From assembly GCA_016934745.1 (NCBI GenBank), contig JAFGSF010000006.1, positions 1 through 64,000 of the forward strand: a DNA stretch of 64,000 nt, in the 5' to 3' direction. The stretch's first letter is position 1. Each line of letters starts with the position of its first letter. This DNA comes from Candidatus Aminicenantota bacterium (GTDB taxonomy: Bacteria > Acidobacteriota > Aminicenantia > UBA2199). Below the pieces are notes generated by a model, which searched no databases, had not been told where the DNA came from, and worked only from the letters and a program-made list of their open reading frames with translations. The translations under genes were made by a program, and so were the position numbers. This document shows, in pieces, positions 24,315-32,773 of the stretch.

Positions 24315-25241
24315 TCAGGAAATGATTTTCAGGGATTGCGGCGCGGAAGCGAACACAATTTTTTTGAATTCTTTTGGACTATTGGCCGTGGACAGGATTT
24401 CGCCGTCGATTTGCACGGAGAACGGCTTGTTCGATTTTACCGTGAAACGCGACGCCTGGATAAAAACGGTTTCCTTTTTTTCAGCATAGGCGCCTGGCGG
24501 GGTTAAAAAAGTTATATAGGCCAGACGAGAGAATGAACATCTTTTTACCAGGAATGCGTCCAGCAGGCCATCGTCGGTTCGTGCCTGCGGCGTGGCCATT
24601 TTTCCGGCCGCATAGTAGCGGATATTGTTAAAAACCGCCAGTATGAATTCACCTTGCAGGGTTCCGCTTTCAGCTTCCACGGTCAGTTCCATGGGCAGGT
24701 CGGCAGAGCGCAAGGCCTGCCAGCCGCCGCGCAGGCCTGACAAGGTCTGGTATTTGCCCAGGCGCGGGCTGCGATTGACTACGCGCTCGACATACTGGTT
24801 GATGAGCACGGCCAGTCCGATCGAAGCCTGGCCCGGGTAATAGCGCAGAACTTTTTCGCCGGCAATGGCCATGCCCAGGTCGATGCGCCGGGAGCGATTG
24901 CGCTTGATCGCCCGGCAGGCACTTCTTAGGGAATGGATTTCAAACTCCCTGACCACATCGTTGCAGGAGCCCAGGCCGATCATGCCCAGGGCATTGTCTG
25001 CTTTCAGCCGCATCATCTCGTTGATTACGATCAGCATGGTGGTATCACCGCCGGCGGCGACCAGGGTTGGGTAATCCTCCGCCGTCACTTTTACCAGGTC
25101 GCGCAAATCTTCTTCGTGGCGTGATTCGAACCAGTCGTACACAACTCCGGCGGACTTCAGGAATTTCTGCAAGGTCCGCCTTTTTTGAGTGGCCCGGCCT
25201 TTGCCGGAGCTGGGATTGAACAGGATGGCGACTTTTTCCAT
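24315..25241 (-). CDS. Diacylglycerol/lipid kinase family protein
   Basis: 308 residues. Motifs of the DagK/YegS family are clear: ILFNPSSGKG at the start, LVAAGGDTT (nucleotide-binding loop) and GLGSCNDVVREFEI with the conserved G-x-x-N-D. It phosphorylates lipid alcohols such as diacylglycerol, long-chain bases or related lipids; the substrate cannot be told. The start codon overlaps the stop of the S46 peptidase gene (TAATG), so both are likely one transcript. Confidence 0.88.
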   Translation of the reverse strand: MEKVAILFNPSSGKGRATQKRRTLQKFLKSAGVVYDWFESRHEEDLRDLVKVTAEDYPTLVAAGGDTTMLIVINEMMRLKADNALGMIGLGSCNDVVREFEIHSLRSACRAIKRNRSRRIDLGMAIAGEKVLRYYPGQASIGLAVLINQYVERVVNRSPRLGKYQTLSGLRGGWQALRSADLPMELTVEAESGTLQGEFILAVFNNIRYYAAGKMATPQARTDDGLLDAFLVKRCSFSRLAYITFLTPPGAYAEKKETVFIQASRFTVKSNKPFSVQIDGEILSTANSPKEFKKIVFASAPQSLKIIS

Positions 25242-27403
25242 TATTCGGCGGTCAGTTCCCGCAAAATATTGTTGGCCTGGTTAACCTGGTCGGCGACAAA
25301 CAGGACATAGCGGATATCGACATGGATGGAACGGGTGATGGCGGGCTGGTAGAAAAAATCGCTGCTCAACGATTCGTAATTGCCGTCGAACAGCACTCCC
25401 ACCAATTCGCCCCGGCCATTGAGCACTGGGCTGCCTGAATTGCCGCCGGTGGAATCGTTGCTGGTCAAAAAGTTGACCGGCACGTCGTTCAGTTCAGGAA
25501 CCATGTGGCGGGCGTAGTCTTTTTTCTGGAAAGCGGCAACGACCTTGGTGTCCAGGTTAAAGGGGAATACGCCGCTGTTTTTAGCCAGTACTCCGGTCAG
25601 GGTCGTGAACGGCTCATAGTTGACTGCGTCGCGGGGAGAATAACCCTCGACCCGGCCGTAATTGAAACGCAAAGTGGAATTGGCATCGGGATAGAATGTC
25701 TCACCGGGACGCATCTGCATCATGGCTTCGATGTACAGCGGTTTGAGCTGCAGCCAGTGGTTGGCGATGGAGTTTTTGCGGTTGTTGAAGGCGTCGATAT
25801 CGGGACTGATCTTGCCGGCCAGGGAAATGAAGGCGTCCCCGGCGGCGGCCACGGCCTTTCCGTCGGCAGCGAACATTTTCATTTTAAAGTCAAGATCGGC
25901 CAGCCGGGTGTGATCGTACAGGTTGTGGACAAAGGCGGAGATTTGCTCGTCGAGTCCGGCGCCCGGGCTTTGCTCGACCTGCTGGCGCAGGATTTTAAAG
26001 ATGCCGGTTGAGTCGGCCGACAACAATTTTTCCAGGAAAAAAGCAAACACTGCCTGGTCGGAATCCAGGTCCAGATTTCTCTGGCTGACCGGCAGCCGCT
26101 CTTTTTTTGCGGCGATGTCGCGCTCCAGGAAACCGGCTTCGCGGTCCATGTCTTTTTTGGCTTTTTCGCGGCTGTATTTTTCGATGGTCAACCCCCAATT
26201 GAAAAGGCGGCAGCCTCGGTTCATCCAGCCATATATGGTCTGCAGCGAACCCTGGGAGCGCTCCTCGGCGGCCAGGGCGGCCATGTCGGCAAGCAGCCGG
26301 CCGTATTTTTTTTTCAACGCCGGCCGGGAAGCGATCCAGGCGGTCAGTTTATTTTCGGCATCCAGTTTAGTTTCATAAACCGCGTTTTTTCTCAAGCTTT
26401 CGAGCATGCCGCGATAGTTTTTGATCGAATTGTAAAGTCCCTTCAGAATTCCGGCATGCTTGATCTTGAGCGTTTCCCGGTCCATGGATATTTTTTCCAG
26501 CAAGGCAATGTATTGCTCGAGCAGGGCAATGCGCTCGGGATAATTGGATTGTATTTCATTGCCGATTTCGGCGGCACTGATCCAGCGCTTGGTAGTGCCG
26601 GGGAAGCCCATGATCATGGTGAAATCGCCTGACTTGAGGTTCTGCCGGGCAATGGGGAAATAATGCAGCGGCCGGTAGGGGACATTGTCCTTGGCGTATT
26701 TGGCCGGACGGCCGTCCGGGCCCACGTAAGCGCGCAGGAAGGAAAAATCACCGGTGTGGCGCGGCCACATCCAGTTGTCGATTTCACCGCCGTATTCCCC
26801 GATCGAGCGTGCCGGCACATAAACCACCCGCATATCCCTGATTTTGAGGTAGGTGACCAGGTAGAATTCGCGGCCGCCGTAATATTGGGCAACCAGGCAT
26901 TCATTGCCCGGCGCCGCTTCGCCTTTTTTGATCAGGCGCTTGGATATTTTGTCAATTCGCCGCGAGCGTTTTTGCGGGTTCATGCCGCTCCTGAAAATCG
27001 ACTTGAATAGCGGGGTGACGTTTTCAAATCCGGTCATGATCCTGACACTATACCCGGGGGCGGGGATTTCCTCGGAAAGGCTGCGGGCCAGGAAACCGTC
27101 GCGGATATAATTATGTTCCGGGGACGAAAGGCTTTGGACGGCGCCGAAAGCGACATGGTGGTTGGTGATGATCAGCCCGTCCGGAGAAACGAAAGAGCCG
27201 GTGCCTCCGCCCAGGTTGACCACCGCCATGGCCAGGCTTTTTTTGCCCGCTTGCCAGATGGAAGCGGGATCCAAGGCAAATCCCATGGACTGCATGTCCT
27301 TGCAGATGGCTGGGGTGACGTCATCCACCCGGTACATGCCTTCCTTGGCGGTCAATGCCAGGGTACTGAAAACGATGGACATAAAAATGGTTTTTACTTT
27401 CAT
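25241..27403 (-). CDS. S46-family dipeptidyl peptidase (DPP7/DPP11 type)
   Basis: 720 residues from ATG 27403 with AAGGAG upstream; an in-frame extension upstream has no support. Signal peptide about 1-20, then the start EGMYRVDDVTPAI typical of S46. The catalytic triad is visible: His in NHHVAFGAVQSLS (about residue 84), Asp in DNWMWPRHTGDFSF (about 193) and Ser in GGNSGSPVLNG (about 647). The S1-site residue that separates DPP7 from DPP11 cannot be assigned. It cuts dipeptides in the periplasm, so with the M14 protein it points to growth on proteins. Promoter upstream. Confidence 0.9.
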   Translation of the reverse strand: MKVKTIFMSIVFSTLALTAKEGMYRVDDVTPAICKDMQSMGFALDPASIWQAGKKSLAMAVVNLGGGTGSFVSPDGLIITNHHVAFGAVQSLSSPEHNYIRDGFLARSLSEEIPAPGYSVRIMTGFENVTPLFKSIFRSGMNPQKRSRRIDKISKRLIKKGEAAPGNECLVAQYYGGREFYLVTYLKIRDMRVVYVPARSIGEYGGEIDNWMWPRHTGDFSFLRAYVGPDGRPAKYAKDNVPYRPLHYFPIARQNLKSGDFTMIMGFPGTTKRWISAAEIGNEIQSNYPERIALLEQYIALLEKISMDRETLKIKHAGILKGLYNSIKNYRGMLESLRKNAVYETKLDAENKLTAWIASRPALKKKYGRLLADMAALAAEERSQGSLQTIYGWMNRGCRLFNWGLTIEKYSREKAKKDMDREAGFLERDIAAKKERLPVSQRNLDLDSDQAVFAFFLEKLLSADSTGIFKILRQQVEQSPGAGLDEQISAFVHNLYDHTRLADLDFKMKMFAADGKAVAAAGDAFISLAGKISPDIDAFNNRKNSIANHWLQLKPLYIEAMMQMRPGETFYPDANSTLRFNYGRVEGYSPRDAVNYEPFTTLTGVLAKNSGVFPFNLDTKVVAAFQKKDYARHMVPELNDVPVNFLTSNDSTGGNSGSPVLNGRGELVGVLFDGNYESLSSDFFYQPAITRSIHVDIRYVLFVADQVNQANNILRELTAE

Positions 27404-27439
27404 TTGCGGCTCCTTGCTTCGGCCCGGGGATGAAAGCGG

Positions 27440-27468
27440 ATTATAACTTGTTCGGGCGCGAATTTCAA
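27440..27468 (-). promoter_or_regulatory. Sigma-70 promoter of the S46 peptidase gene
   Basis: Minus strand TTGAAA (27468-27463), 17 nt, TATAAT (27445-27440). The start is about 30 nt further, with a ribosome binding site. Confidence 0.65.
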
Positions 27469-27636
27469 CTGCGCTGTTTCGCCGCGGCAGGGAAAATTGC
27501 CAGCACCTTGAGTTGGTGTCAGGGATATCCATTGGCCCGAATCGGCAGTTGGGCGGCCGGATTCATGCCCGGGAGTCTTGAATCGGCACGGAACTGCGGC
27601 GACAGTTGACGGTATCGGTGAGAAATTGATTGGGAC

Positions 27637-27665
27637 TTGAAAATACTATTTTTCTATGTTAGAAC
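27637..27665 (+). promoter_or_regulatory. Possible promoter of the lipoprotein gene
   Basis: TTGAAA (27637-27642), 17 nt, TAGAAC (27660-27665); the -10 is poor. The stretch 27469-27636 shows nothing else I recognise. Confidence 0.35.
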
Positions 27666-27683
27666 ATTGCAAGGGAGGTTTAC

Positions 27684-28100
27684 ATGAAAAAAATTATGCT
27701 GCTGCTTTCGGTTATATTGATCCTTTCTGCGTGTCTGTGCAAACCCATCATAACCGGTCTCCCCGAAGGCAAGAAAGTCAAGGTCAACATTCAAGACAAG
27801 ACTTTCAAGGGCGAACTGCTTTCGGTGACCTCCGATCTGATTATTATTCGCTTCCGCGATGAAGAAAAGAAAAAAGACATTATCCTGGGATGCCCCACCA
27901 ACGAAACCGAAGTGGTCAAATTGATGAAAGGCTGCGGCCCGATCGGAAATCTTTTCACCAAGGGCAAAAGCTATACATTCAAGAAAAACACTCCGGCCAA
28001 GATCAATGAGAATGTCGTCAACCTTTCGGTTGACGCCCTGTACGTGTCCAAGATCCCCGATTACGTCAAGGAGCAATTGACCCTTTTTAATCAGCTTTAA
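27684..28100 (+). CDS. Small lipoprotein of unknown function
   Basis: 138 residues behind GGGAGG. A signal with lipobox LSAC (Cys 17) marks a lipoprotein. The mature part contains a β-barrel-like piece (KVKVNIQDKTFKGELLSV..LIIIRF) similar in shape to small SH3/Sm-like folds, and four further Cys (including C-P in GCPTNE and C-G in GCGPIG). I do not recognise a family. Confidence 0.6.
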   Translation: MKKIMLLLSVILILSACLCKPIITGLPEGKKVKVNIQDKTFKGELLSVTSDLIIIRFRDEEKKKDIILGCPTNETEVVKLMKGCGPIGNLFTKGKSYTFKKNTPAKINENVVNLSVDALYVSKIPDYVKEQLTLFNQL

Positions 28101-28135
28101 GTGCCGGCTTTGTCACATTCACACCCAGCCCAACT

Positions 28136-28759
28136 GTGAAACGCTATTTTTTCCTGGGGCTGAATTTTATTTTGGTGCTGCTGTCCATATGGCTGCACGA
28201 CAAATTCCGGGTCTGGATGGCCGGACGCCTTGGCGATGCAGATGCGGCGGCCCGACAACGTTCGGCTGAAAACCCCTTTGCCCGCGTGGACTGGATCGGC
28301 AGCGTGCTGCTGCCGTTTTACCTGCTCTTCCGCGGCCTGCCGGTCCTGGGCTGGACCAAGCCTCTGGAGATCGAGCCTGAAAATCTCGGCCGGCCCTATC
28401 GTGATGGCTTGCTGATCGCCGCCGCCGGCCCGGCAGCCAACCTGCTACTGGCTGTGATGGGCATCGGTCTGGGCCTCGGGCTGCAAGCGGCCGGATTGTT
28501 CCCCAGCCAGCAATGGGGCAACCTGCTGGTCTCTTTCTGTCTGGTCAACACCAACCTGATGGTATTCAATCTGCTGCCCATCCCGCCGCTGGCCGCTGCC
28601 ATGGCGGCCGAAGTTTTTTTAAATGGCGATGCCCTTTCGGCTTTTGAAGATATAAAACCTTATGGATTTCTTTTGCTTCTGGCCGGAGTTTATTTTAATT
28701 TTTTTAATTTCTTGACCACGCCGATCACTCGGTTGGTTATGGCTATCCTGGGATTTTAG
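28136..28759 (+). CDS. M50 (site-2 protease)-like membrane protein lacking catalytic residues
   Basis: 207 residues from GTG 28136, with about five membrane segments. The layout follows the short M50 rhomboid-like/S2P group: segment with LHDKFRVWMAGRLGD, ENPFARVDWIGS, GWTKPLEI, AAAGPAANLLLAV and NLLPIPPLAAA. In active enzymes the first is H-E-x-x-H-A and the last is N-x-x-P-x-x-P-x-D-G. Here both catalytic Glu and second His (HDKFR) and the third zinc ligand Asp (PLAAA) are replaced, so the protein should not bind zinc or cleave. It may act as an inactive partner or chaperone. Confidence 0.72.
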   Translation: MKRYFFLGLNFILVLLSIWLHDKFRVWMAGRLGDADAAARQRSAENPFARVDWIGSVLLPFYLLFRGLPVLGWTKPLEIEPENLGRPYRDGLLIAAAGPAANLLLAVMGIGLGLGLQAAGLFPSQQWGNLLVSFCLVNTNLMVFNLLPIPPLAAAMAAEVFLNGDALSAFEDIKPYGFLLLLAGVYFNFFNFLTTPITRLVMAILGF

Positions 28760-28826
28760 TGTTGGTGTGAGTAACCGCCCAAGATCAATTCCCTGACAAT
28801 TAAAACCTGATGCTGTTTTTTCTTTC

Positions 28827-30656
28827 CTATGGTTTAACGTTTTTTTCTTTCAGATCCTGGCTTTGCAGCAGCGACTGGTAGTACTCGCATTTTTTCTCAA
28901 GTTCGTCGTGACTCCCGATTCCGACCAGCCCCTTGTCGTTGAAGCACAAAATGCGGTCGGCCTGGCGGATGGTGCTCAAGCGGTGGGCGATGATGAACAG
29001 GGTCTTGCCTTGCACCAGCTTGGGCAGGGAAGCGAAGATCGACGCCTCGGTTTGCGAGTCAAGGGCCGAGGTCGGTTCGTCCAGGACCACGATGTCGGGT
29101 TCCTTGATCAGGGCGCGGGCAATGGCCAGGCGCTGTTTCTGTCCTTCTGAAAAATTGACGCCGCGTTCGCCGACTAGGGATTGGTAGCCTGCCGGCAGGG
29201 ATGTGACGAAGTCATGGATGCCTGCGGCCCGGGCCGCTTTTTCCAGTTGCTCTGCGCGGGCATCGGGATCGCCGTAGCGCAGATTTTCAGCAATCGTGCC
29301 GGAAAGGAGAGTTGGCGACTGAGGCACGTAGCCGATGCGCCGGCGCAGGGAACGCAGCTCGTATTCTTTCGACGGCCGGCCGTCGATAACTATTTCCCCC
29401 TTTTGCGGGCGGTAAAACTGCAGCAGCAGGCTGACCAGGGTGGTCTTGCCCACGCCGCTGGGACCGACGATAGCCATATGTTCGCCTGCCCGGACCGCGA
29501 AGGAAATATCCTCAAGGACCGTTTCCCGCAGGTTGTATGAGAACGATACGTTTTTGAATTCCACTTCTCCGCGCAGGTGTTCGGCCGGGAATCCTACCCC
29601 TTCATGTTCTTCGGGGACCACATCGAACAGGGTCGATATCCGCTCCAGCGAAGCCACGGCATTTTGCCACTGGAAGTTGGCCTGGGCCAGGAACTGGGCC
29701 GGGCCATAGACAAAGCCGACATAGGATTGGAAGGCCAGCAAAGAGCCGACACTCCATTGCCCCTGGATGATCAGGTAGGCGCCGGCGGCCAGCACGATCA
29801 TGCTGGCCAGGTCGGGGGCAAAACCGATGGCCAGGTTGGCCAGCGAACCCAGGGTTTGCTGTTCCATGCCCAGGTTGAGCGAGGCGCGCAGCTTGCCCAC
29901 CAGCGAGCTCAATGTCCTTTTTTCGGTGGCGAAGGCTTTGATCAGGGATGTCTGGGCCAGCGATTCCTGCACCGACTGGAAAACATCGGCCTGCCGTTCC
30001 ATGCCGTGGTGGCTCAAAACGCGCATTTTGCGGCCAAAGAAACGCGTCGCGACGAACATCAAGGGCAGCACCAGCAAGACAGCCAGAGCCAGGCGCCAGT
30101 TCAGGTAAAACAAGAAAACGGCGCCGCCGGCGAAGCGAATGAAGGAGGTAAAGATATGGATGAGCGTTGACGAAAAAAACCAGCGCACTCCGCCCACGTC
30201 GCCCAGCAACCGTGACATCAGGTATCCGGTCTCCTTGTCATCAAAGAAAGACTTGGGCAGGTGCAAGGTGCGGTCGAAAAGGGTCTGCTGGATCTCGAGC
30301 AGCACTTCCTGTTCAAAACGGGTGAAATAATATTGTTGCAGCAGGCCGAACACGATGGCGGCCGCCTTGATGCCGGCCAGGAGGAGAATGACGCCCAGCA
30401 GCAGGGAGAGCTGCCTGCCCAGGATGACCTTGTCGATCAGGTAGCGCGTAATCAAAGGGCCGGGAAAGGCCAGCAGCGAGGTCAGCAAAATAAGCAAAGA
30501 ACCCAGCGCGCCCTTGCGCCAATGGTGCTTTATAAATGGGACCAGGTTTTTCAGGTTGGCGCGCACCTTGGATTTTTGCTTGTGCCCGCTGGCCAGTTTA
30601 TCCTCAGGCAGGCGGCGCTTCCATGCGTCTTTCAGGTATGTGAACCAGGATTTCAT
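28827..30656 (-). CDS. ABC exporter, fused transmembrane and ATPase domains
   Basis: 609 residues. A basic N-terminal stretch of about 35 residues precedes six membrane helices (about 50-340), then the ATPase with Walker A GPSGVGKTTLVS, signature NFSEGQKQRLAIARA (SEGQ instead of SGGQ), Walker B IVVLDEPTSALDS and H-loop IIAHRLSTI. It is a half-transporter of the MsbA/ABCB1 exporter class, which moves lipids, drugs or peptides outwards as a dimer. No peptidase C39 domain is present. It lies 0.7 kb from the peptide-modification island, so peptide export is possible but not shown. Confidence 0.85.
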   Translation of the reverse strand: MKSWFTYLKDAWKRRLPEDKLASGHKQKSKVRANLKNLVPFIKHHWRKGALGSLLILLTSLLAFPGPLITRYLIDKVILGRQLSLLLGVILLLAGIKAAAIVFGLLQQYYFTRFEQEVLLEIQQTLFDRTLHLPKSFFDDKETGYLMSRLLGDVGGVRWFFSSTLIHIFTSFIRFAGGAVFLFYLNWRLALAVLLVLPLMFVATRFFGRKMRVLSHHGMERQADVFQSVQESLAQTSLIKAFATEKRTLSSLVGKLRASLNLGMEQQTLGSLANLAIGFAPDLASMIVLAAGAYLIIQGQWSVGSLLAFQSYVGFVYGPAQFLAQANFQWQNAVASLERISTLFDVVPEEHEGVGFPAEHLRGEVEFKNVSFSYNLRETVLEDISFAVRAGEHMAIVGPSGVGKTTLVSLLLQFYRPQKGEIVIDGRPSKEYELRSLRRRIGYVPQSPTLLSGTIAENLRYGDPDARAEQLEKAARAAGIHDFVTSLPAGYQSLVGERGVNFSEGQKQRLAIARALIKEPDIVVLDEPTSALDSQTEASIFASLPKLVQGKTLFIIAHRLSTIRQADRILCFNDKGLVGIGSHDELEKKCEYYQSLLQSQDLKEKNVKP

Positions 30657-30704
30657 TAGTTGGGATTATAGACCATTTTGGCCTGACAGGGAAGGGATGG
30701 AACA

Positions 30705-30802
30705 AACTCACCCCCTGCCCCCGCGTTGCAGTGTGGCATCGCCTAATGCCTCGCAGAGCATTGGCATAGCGATGCGTACCTCTCTTTGGGAAAGAGAGGG
30801 GG
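30705..30802. repeat. Palindromic repeat upstream of the DUF559 gene
   Basis: The pattern is AACTCACCCCCTGCCCC followed, after a 58-nt insert that folds by itself (CATCGC...GCGATG), by CTCTCTTTGGGAAAGAGAG. The outer parts are close copies of the repeat at 31223. Palindromic units of this kind often flank DUF559 genes in my experience. Confidence 0.5.
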
Positions 30803-30841
30803 GCGACTGTTATATTGAGAAACCAGTGTGGCTGTGTGATA

Positions 30842-31216
30842 ATGCAAAGGATGAGAGAGGAGATCAAATTAGCTGCCAGAAATTTACGAAAAAATCAAAC
30901 TGAAGTGGAATCGTTTCTTTGGGAACGATTGCGTAATCGCAAATTAATGGGGAAGAAATTCTTACGGCAACACCCGATCCTATTTGAAATCGATGGGCAA
31001 AAGAGATTTTTTATTGCCGATTTTTATTGCAGGGAAAGAAAATTGGTCCTAGAAATAGATGGCGCAATCCACATAAAGCAGAAAGAATATGATCACTATA
31101 GAGACTTGATCATTCAAGAACTTGGACTTCGAGTGATAAGGGTGAAAAATGAGACAATTGAGAATGAATTGGATAAATTTTTACATGATGTATTGACGCC
31201 GATTCTTTCCGATTGA
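30842..31216 (+). CDS. DUF559 endonuclease-like protein
   Basis: About 124 residues from ATG 30842 (ATG 30851 also possible). The Vsr/restriction-endonuclease-like core of DUF559 is complete: LWERLRNRKLMGKKFLRQHP, then FFIADFYCRERKLVLEIDG with the D...E-x-D catalytic pattern, and LGLRVIRVKNETIEN. Such proteins are frequent in bacterial genomes next to palindromic repeats; the role is unknown. It is flanked on both sides by related palindromes (30705 and 31223). Confidence 0.75.
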   Translation: MQRMREEIKLAARNLRKNQTEVESFLWERLRNRKLMGKKFLRQHPILFEIDGQKRFFIADFYCRERKLVLEIDGAIHIKQKEYDHYRDLIIQELGLRVIRVKNETIENELDKFLHDVLTPILSD

Positions 31217-31222
31217 ACTTCA

Positions 31223-31309
31223 AACTCACCCCCAGCCCCTCTCTTTTAAAAAGAGAGGGGAGTGCCTGTTCCCCTTCTCTTCCCAAGAGAAGGGGTTAGG
31301 GGATGAGTT
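31223..31309. repeat. Palindromic repeat downstream of the DUF559 gene
   Basis: An 87-nt unit with imperfect outer arms (AACTCACCCCCAGCCCC and GGGGTTAGGGGATGAGTT) and two inner hairpins (CCCCTCTCTT/AAGAGAGGGG and CCCCTTCTCT/AGAGAAGGGG). It lies between the convergent DUF559 gene and the S26-like gene and may also stop transcription. Confidence 0.6.
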
Positions 31310-31342
31310 GAATGCTTCAGCTTACGAATTACAGAGAGCTAT

Positions 31343-31939
31343 TTATTTTTTGACTTTGGGTCCGATAACAAAATCGTACGGCCGTTTGAACCACCAGCGG
31401 TTCGTTTTTATCCAGTAGCCGGCCACAGTTTTGCCCTTGTGGACATATTTAACCAACGGCCCGTCCCGGGTTTCGAAATGGATCGCTTCGATCTTCGGTC
31501 GCCAGAGTGTGGAGATTATTCCTGTCCTTTTCAGCATGCGGTAAGGTTTTCTCAAGAATAACTTCATAGCTTTTATCATGTGCAAGCGGCCACGCAGCAC
31601 CCTGGCCCGACCCAATCCCAACCAGCCGTTCGCGACTTTATGAATTTCCCCGTTGCGCTCGTAGTGGGTCACCCGTCCGACAAAGTTCTCTTCCGTAACC
31701 GTTCCATCATCATCCTTTTCATTGTTATCCCCGCGGGTGATTATGCCTTTTTCGGTTGAAAATACGACCCGATGAACGCAGCGTGCTTCTTCATCCGTTT
31801 TCATGGGACTGATGAAAACCGTGACATCGCCGATTTTAATGTCGTTTATTCTGCTTTTTTCAATTTCAAGCCGGTCACCTTCCCTGAATGTTCCGGCCAT
31901 GCTGCGACCCGAATAAAAAAGCGATTCTATTTTTTGCAT
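31343..31939 (-). CDS. S24/S26-family peptidase-like protein
   Basis: 198 residues. The motif GRSMAGTFREGD (Ser 13) matches the catalytic Ser region of signal-peptidase-like S24/S26 proteins, and CVHRVV (His 56) with ITRGDNNEKDD matches the second conserved block. As in the SEC11/archaeal branch, His takes the place of the Lys base. There is no clear membrane segment, and the C-terminal half (about 95-198) is a basic extension of unknown fold. It is the last gene of the minus-strand cassette and could remove the leader from the modified peptide. A paralogue is at 38603. Confidence 0.7.
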   Translation of the reverse strand: MQKIESLFYSGRSMAGTFREGDRLEIEKSRINDIKIGDVTVFISPMKTDEEARCVHRVVFSTEKGIITRGDNNEKDDDGTVTEENFVGRVTHYERNGEIHKVANGWLGLGRARVLRGRLHMIKAMKLFLRKPYRMLKRTGIISTLWRPKIEAIHFETRDGPLVKYVHKGKTVAGYWIKTNRWWFKRPYDFVIGPKVKK

Positions 31940-31973
31940 TCAACCTTAAAAAAACTATTTTTGAAATTGCACT

Positions 31974-32771
31974 TCAGGCAGAGCATTTAATGAAATGATT
32001 TTTGTAAAGCTCTTCAAGAAAGCGATGGATATCTTTTGCGAGTGTGCTGCTTTTCATTTCAGGAAAAAGTCGCTTCAAGTGATTGCGCATGTCTTTTTTT
32101 GAATGCCTTCCGTCGCACATTTCCCAGATTGCAAGACTGGTTTTATTGGTCAAGTAATAGGTGCTGTCTGTTTTCATCAAGACAGCCTCGGTTTGGCTTG
32201 AATTCACAAACAATTTCACTTCCGGAACTTTTTGGAGGAACGCATTTGGGGGTATTGCAGCGGAGGGAATATCCTTTTCAATTTGCATTGGCAGGAAATT
32301 TTTCCGTTCTTTTTTATCAATCCATAATGGATGCATTTTTAATGAGTTGTAATTGATTTCAAAGGCATTTTTTATTTTGTTTCTTTGGTTTTTTTTCCAA
32401 AAATCATACTTGATTTCCGAAATAATTCCTTCCCTGTGATCATAGCGTATCAATTCCAGCCATTCCTTGCTCCATTTTATTCTTTTTTGAGAATGGATGA
32501 TATCGGCGATATTTCGGCGCATCAAGATGATGGCGTCATCCTGGGAAGTAAAAAAATGGATATGGCGGCACAGGGTGGGGCATTGGATCACGTATTTTTT
32601 ATTTGATTCCAAAAAAGCAGAGAGATTATAAAAACCGTCCATGTTGATTTGGGTTTCATCGACAAATTCATGGCCGCTATCATGGGCGATCATTTTCGCG
32701 CATATTCGGGTGCCCGATCTTTGCGGCCCGGTCACGAATATTCGTTCAAATTTTGACAGCCAGGCAAACAT
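31974..32771 (-). CDS. Sulfotransferase-like domain fused to a PqqD-type peptide-binding domain
   Basis: 265 residues. Residues about 10-150 are a PAPS-dependent sulfotransferase: 5'-phosphosulfate loop TGPQRSGTR (14-22) and the 3'-phosphate region MRRNIADIIHSQKR (84-97), both close to the family consensus. Residues about 194-263 are a PqqD/RRE domain (YYLTNKTSLAIWEMCDGRHSKK and a final two-helix part ending KNHFIKC), the fold that grips peptide leaders in RiPP pathways. The natural reading is an enzyme that sulfates a peptide held by its own recognition domain. It lies 2 nt after the kinase-like gene in the same operon. I know of no described fusion of this kind. Confidence 0.75.
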   Translation of the reverse strand: MFAWLSKFERIFVTGPQRSGTRICAKMIAHDSGHEFVDETQINMDGFYNLSAFLESNKKYVIQCPTLCRHIHFFTSQDDAIILMRRNIADIIHSQKRIKWSKEWLELIRYDHREGIISEIKYDFWKKNQRNKIKNAFEINYNSLKMHPLWIDKKERKNFLPMQIEKDIPSAAIPPNAFLQKVPEVKLFVNSSQTEAVLMKTDSTYYLTNKTSLAIWEMCDGRHSKKDMRNHLKRLFPEMKSSTLAKDIHRFLEELYKNHFIKCSA

Positions 32772-32773
32772 GC

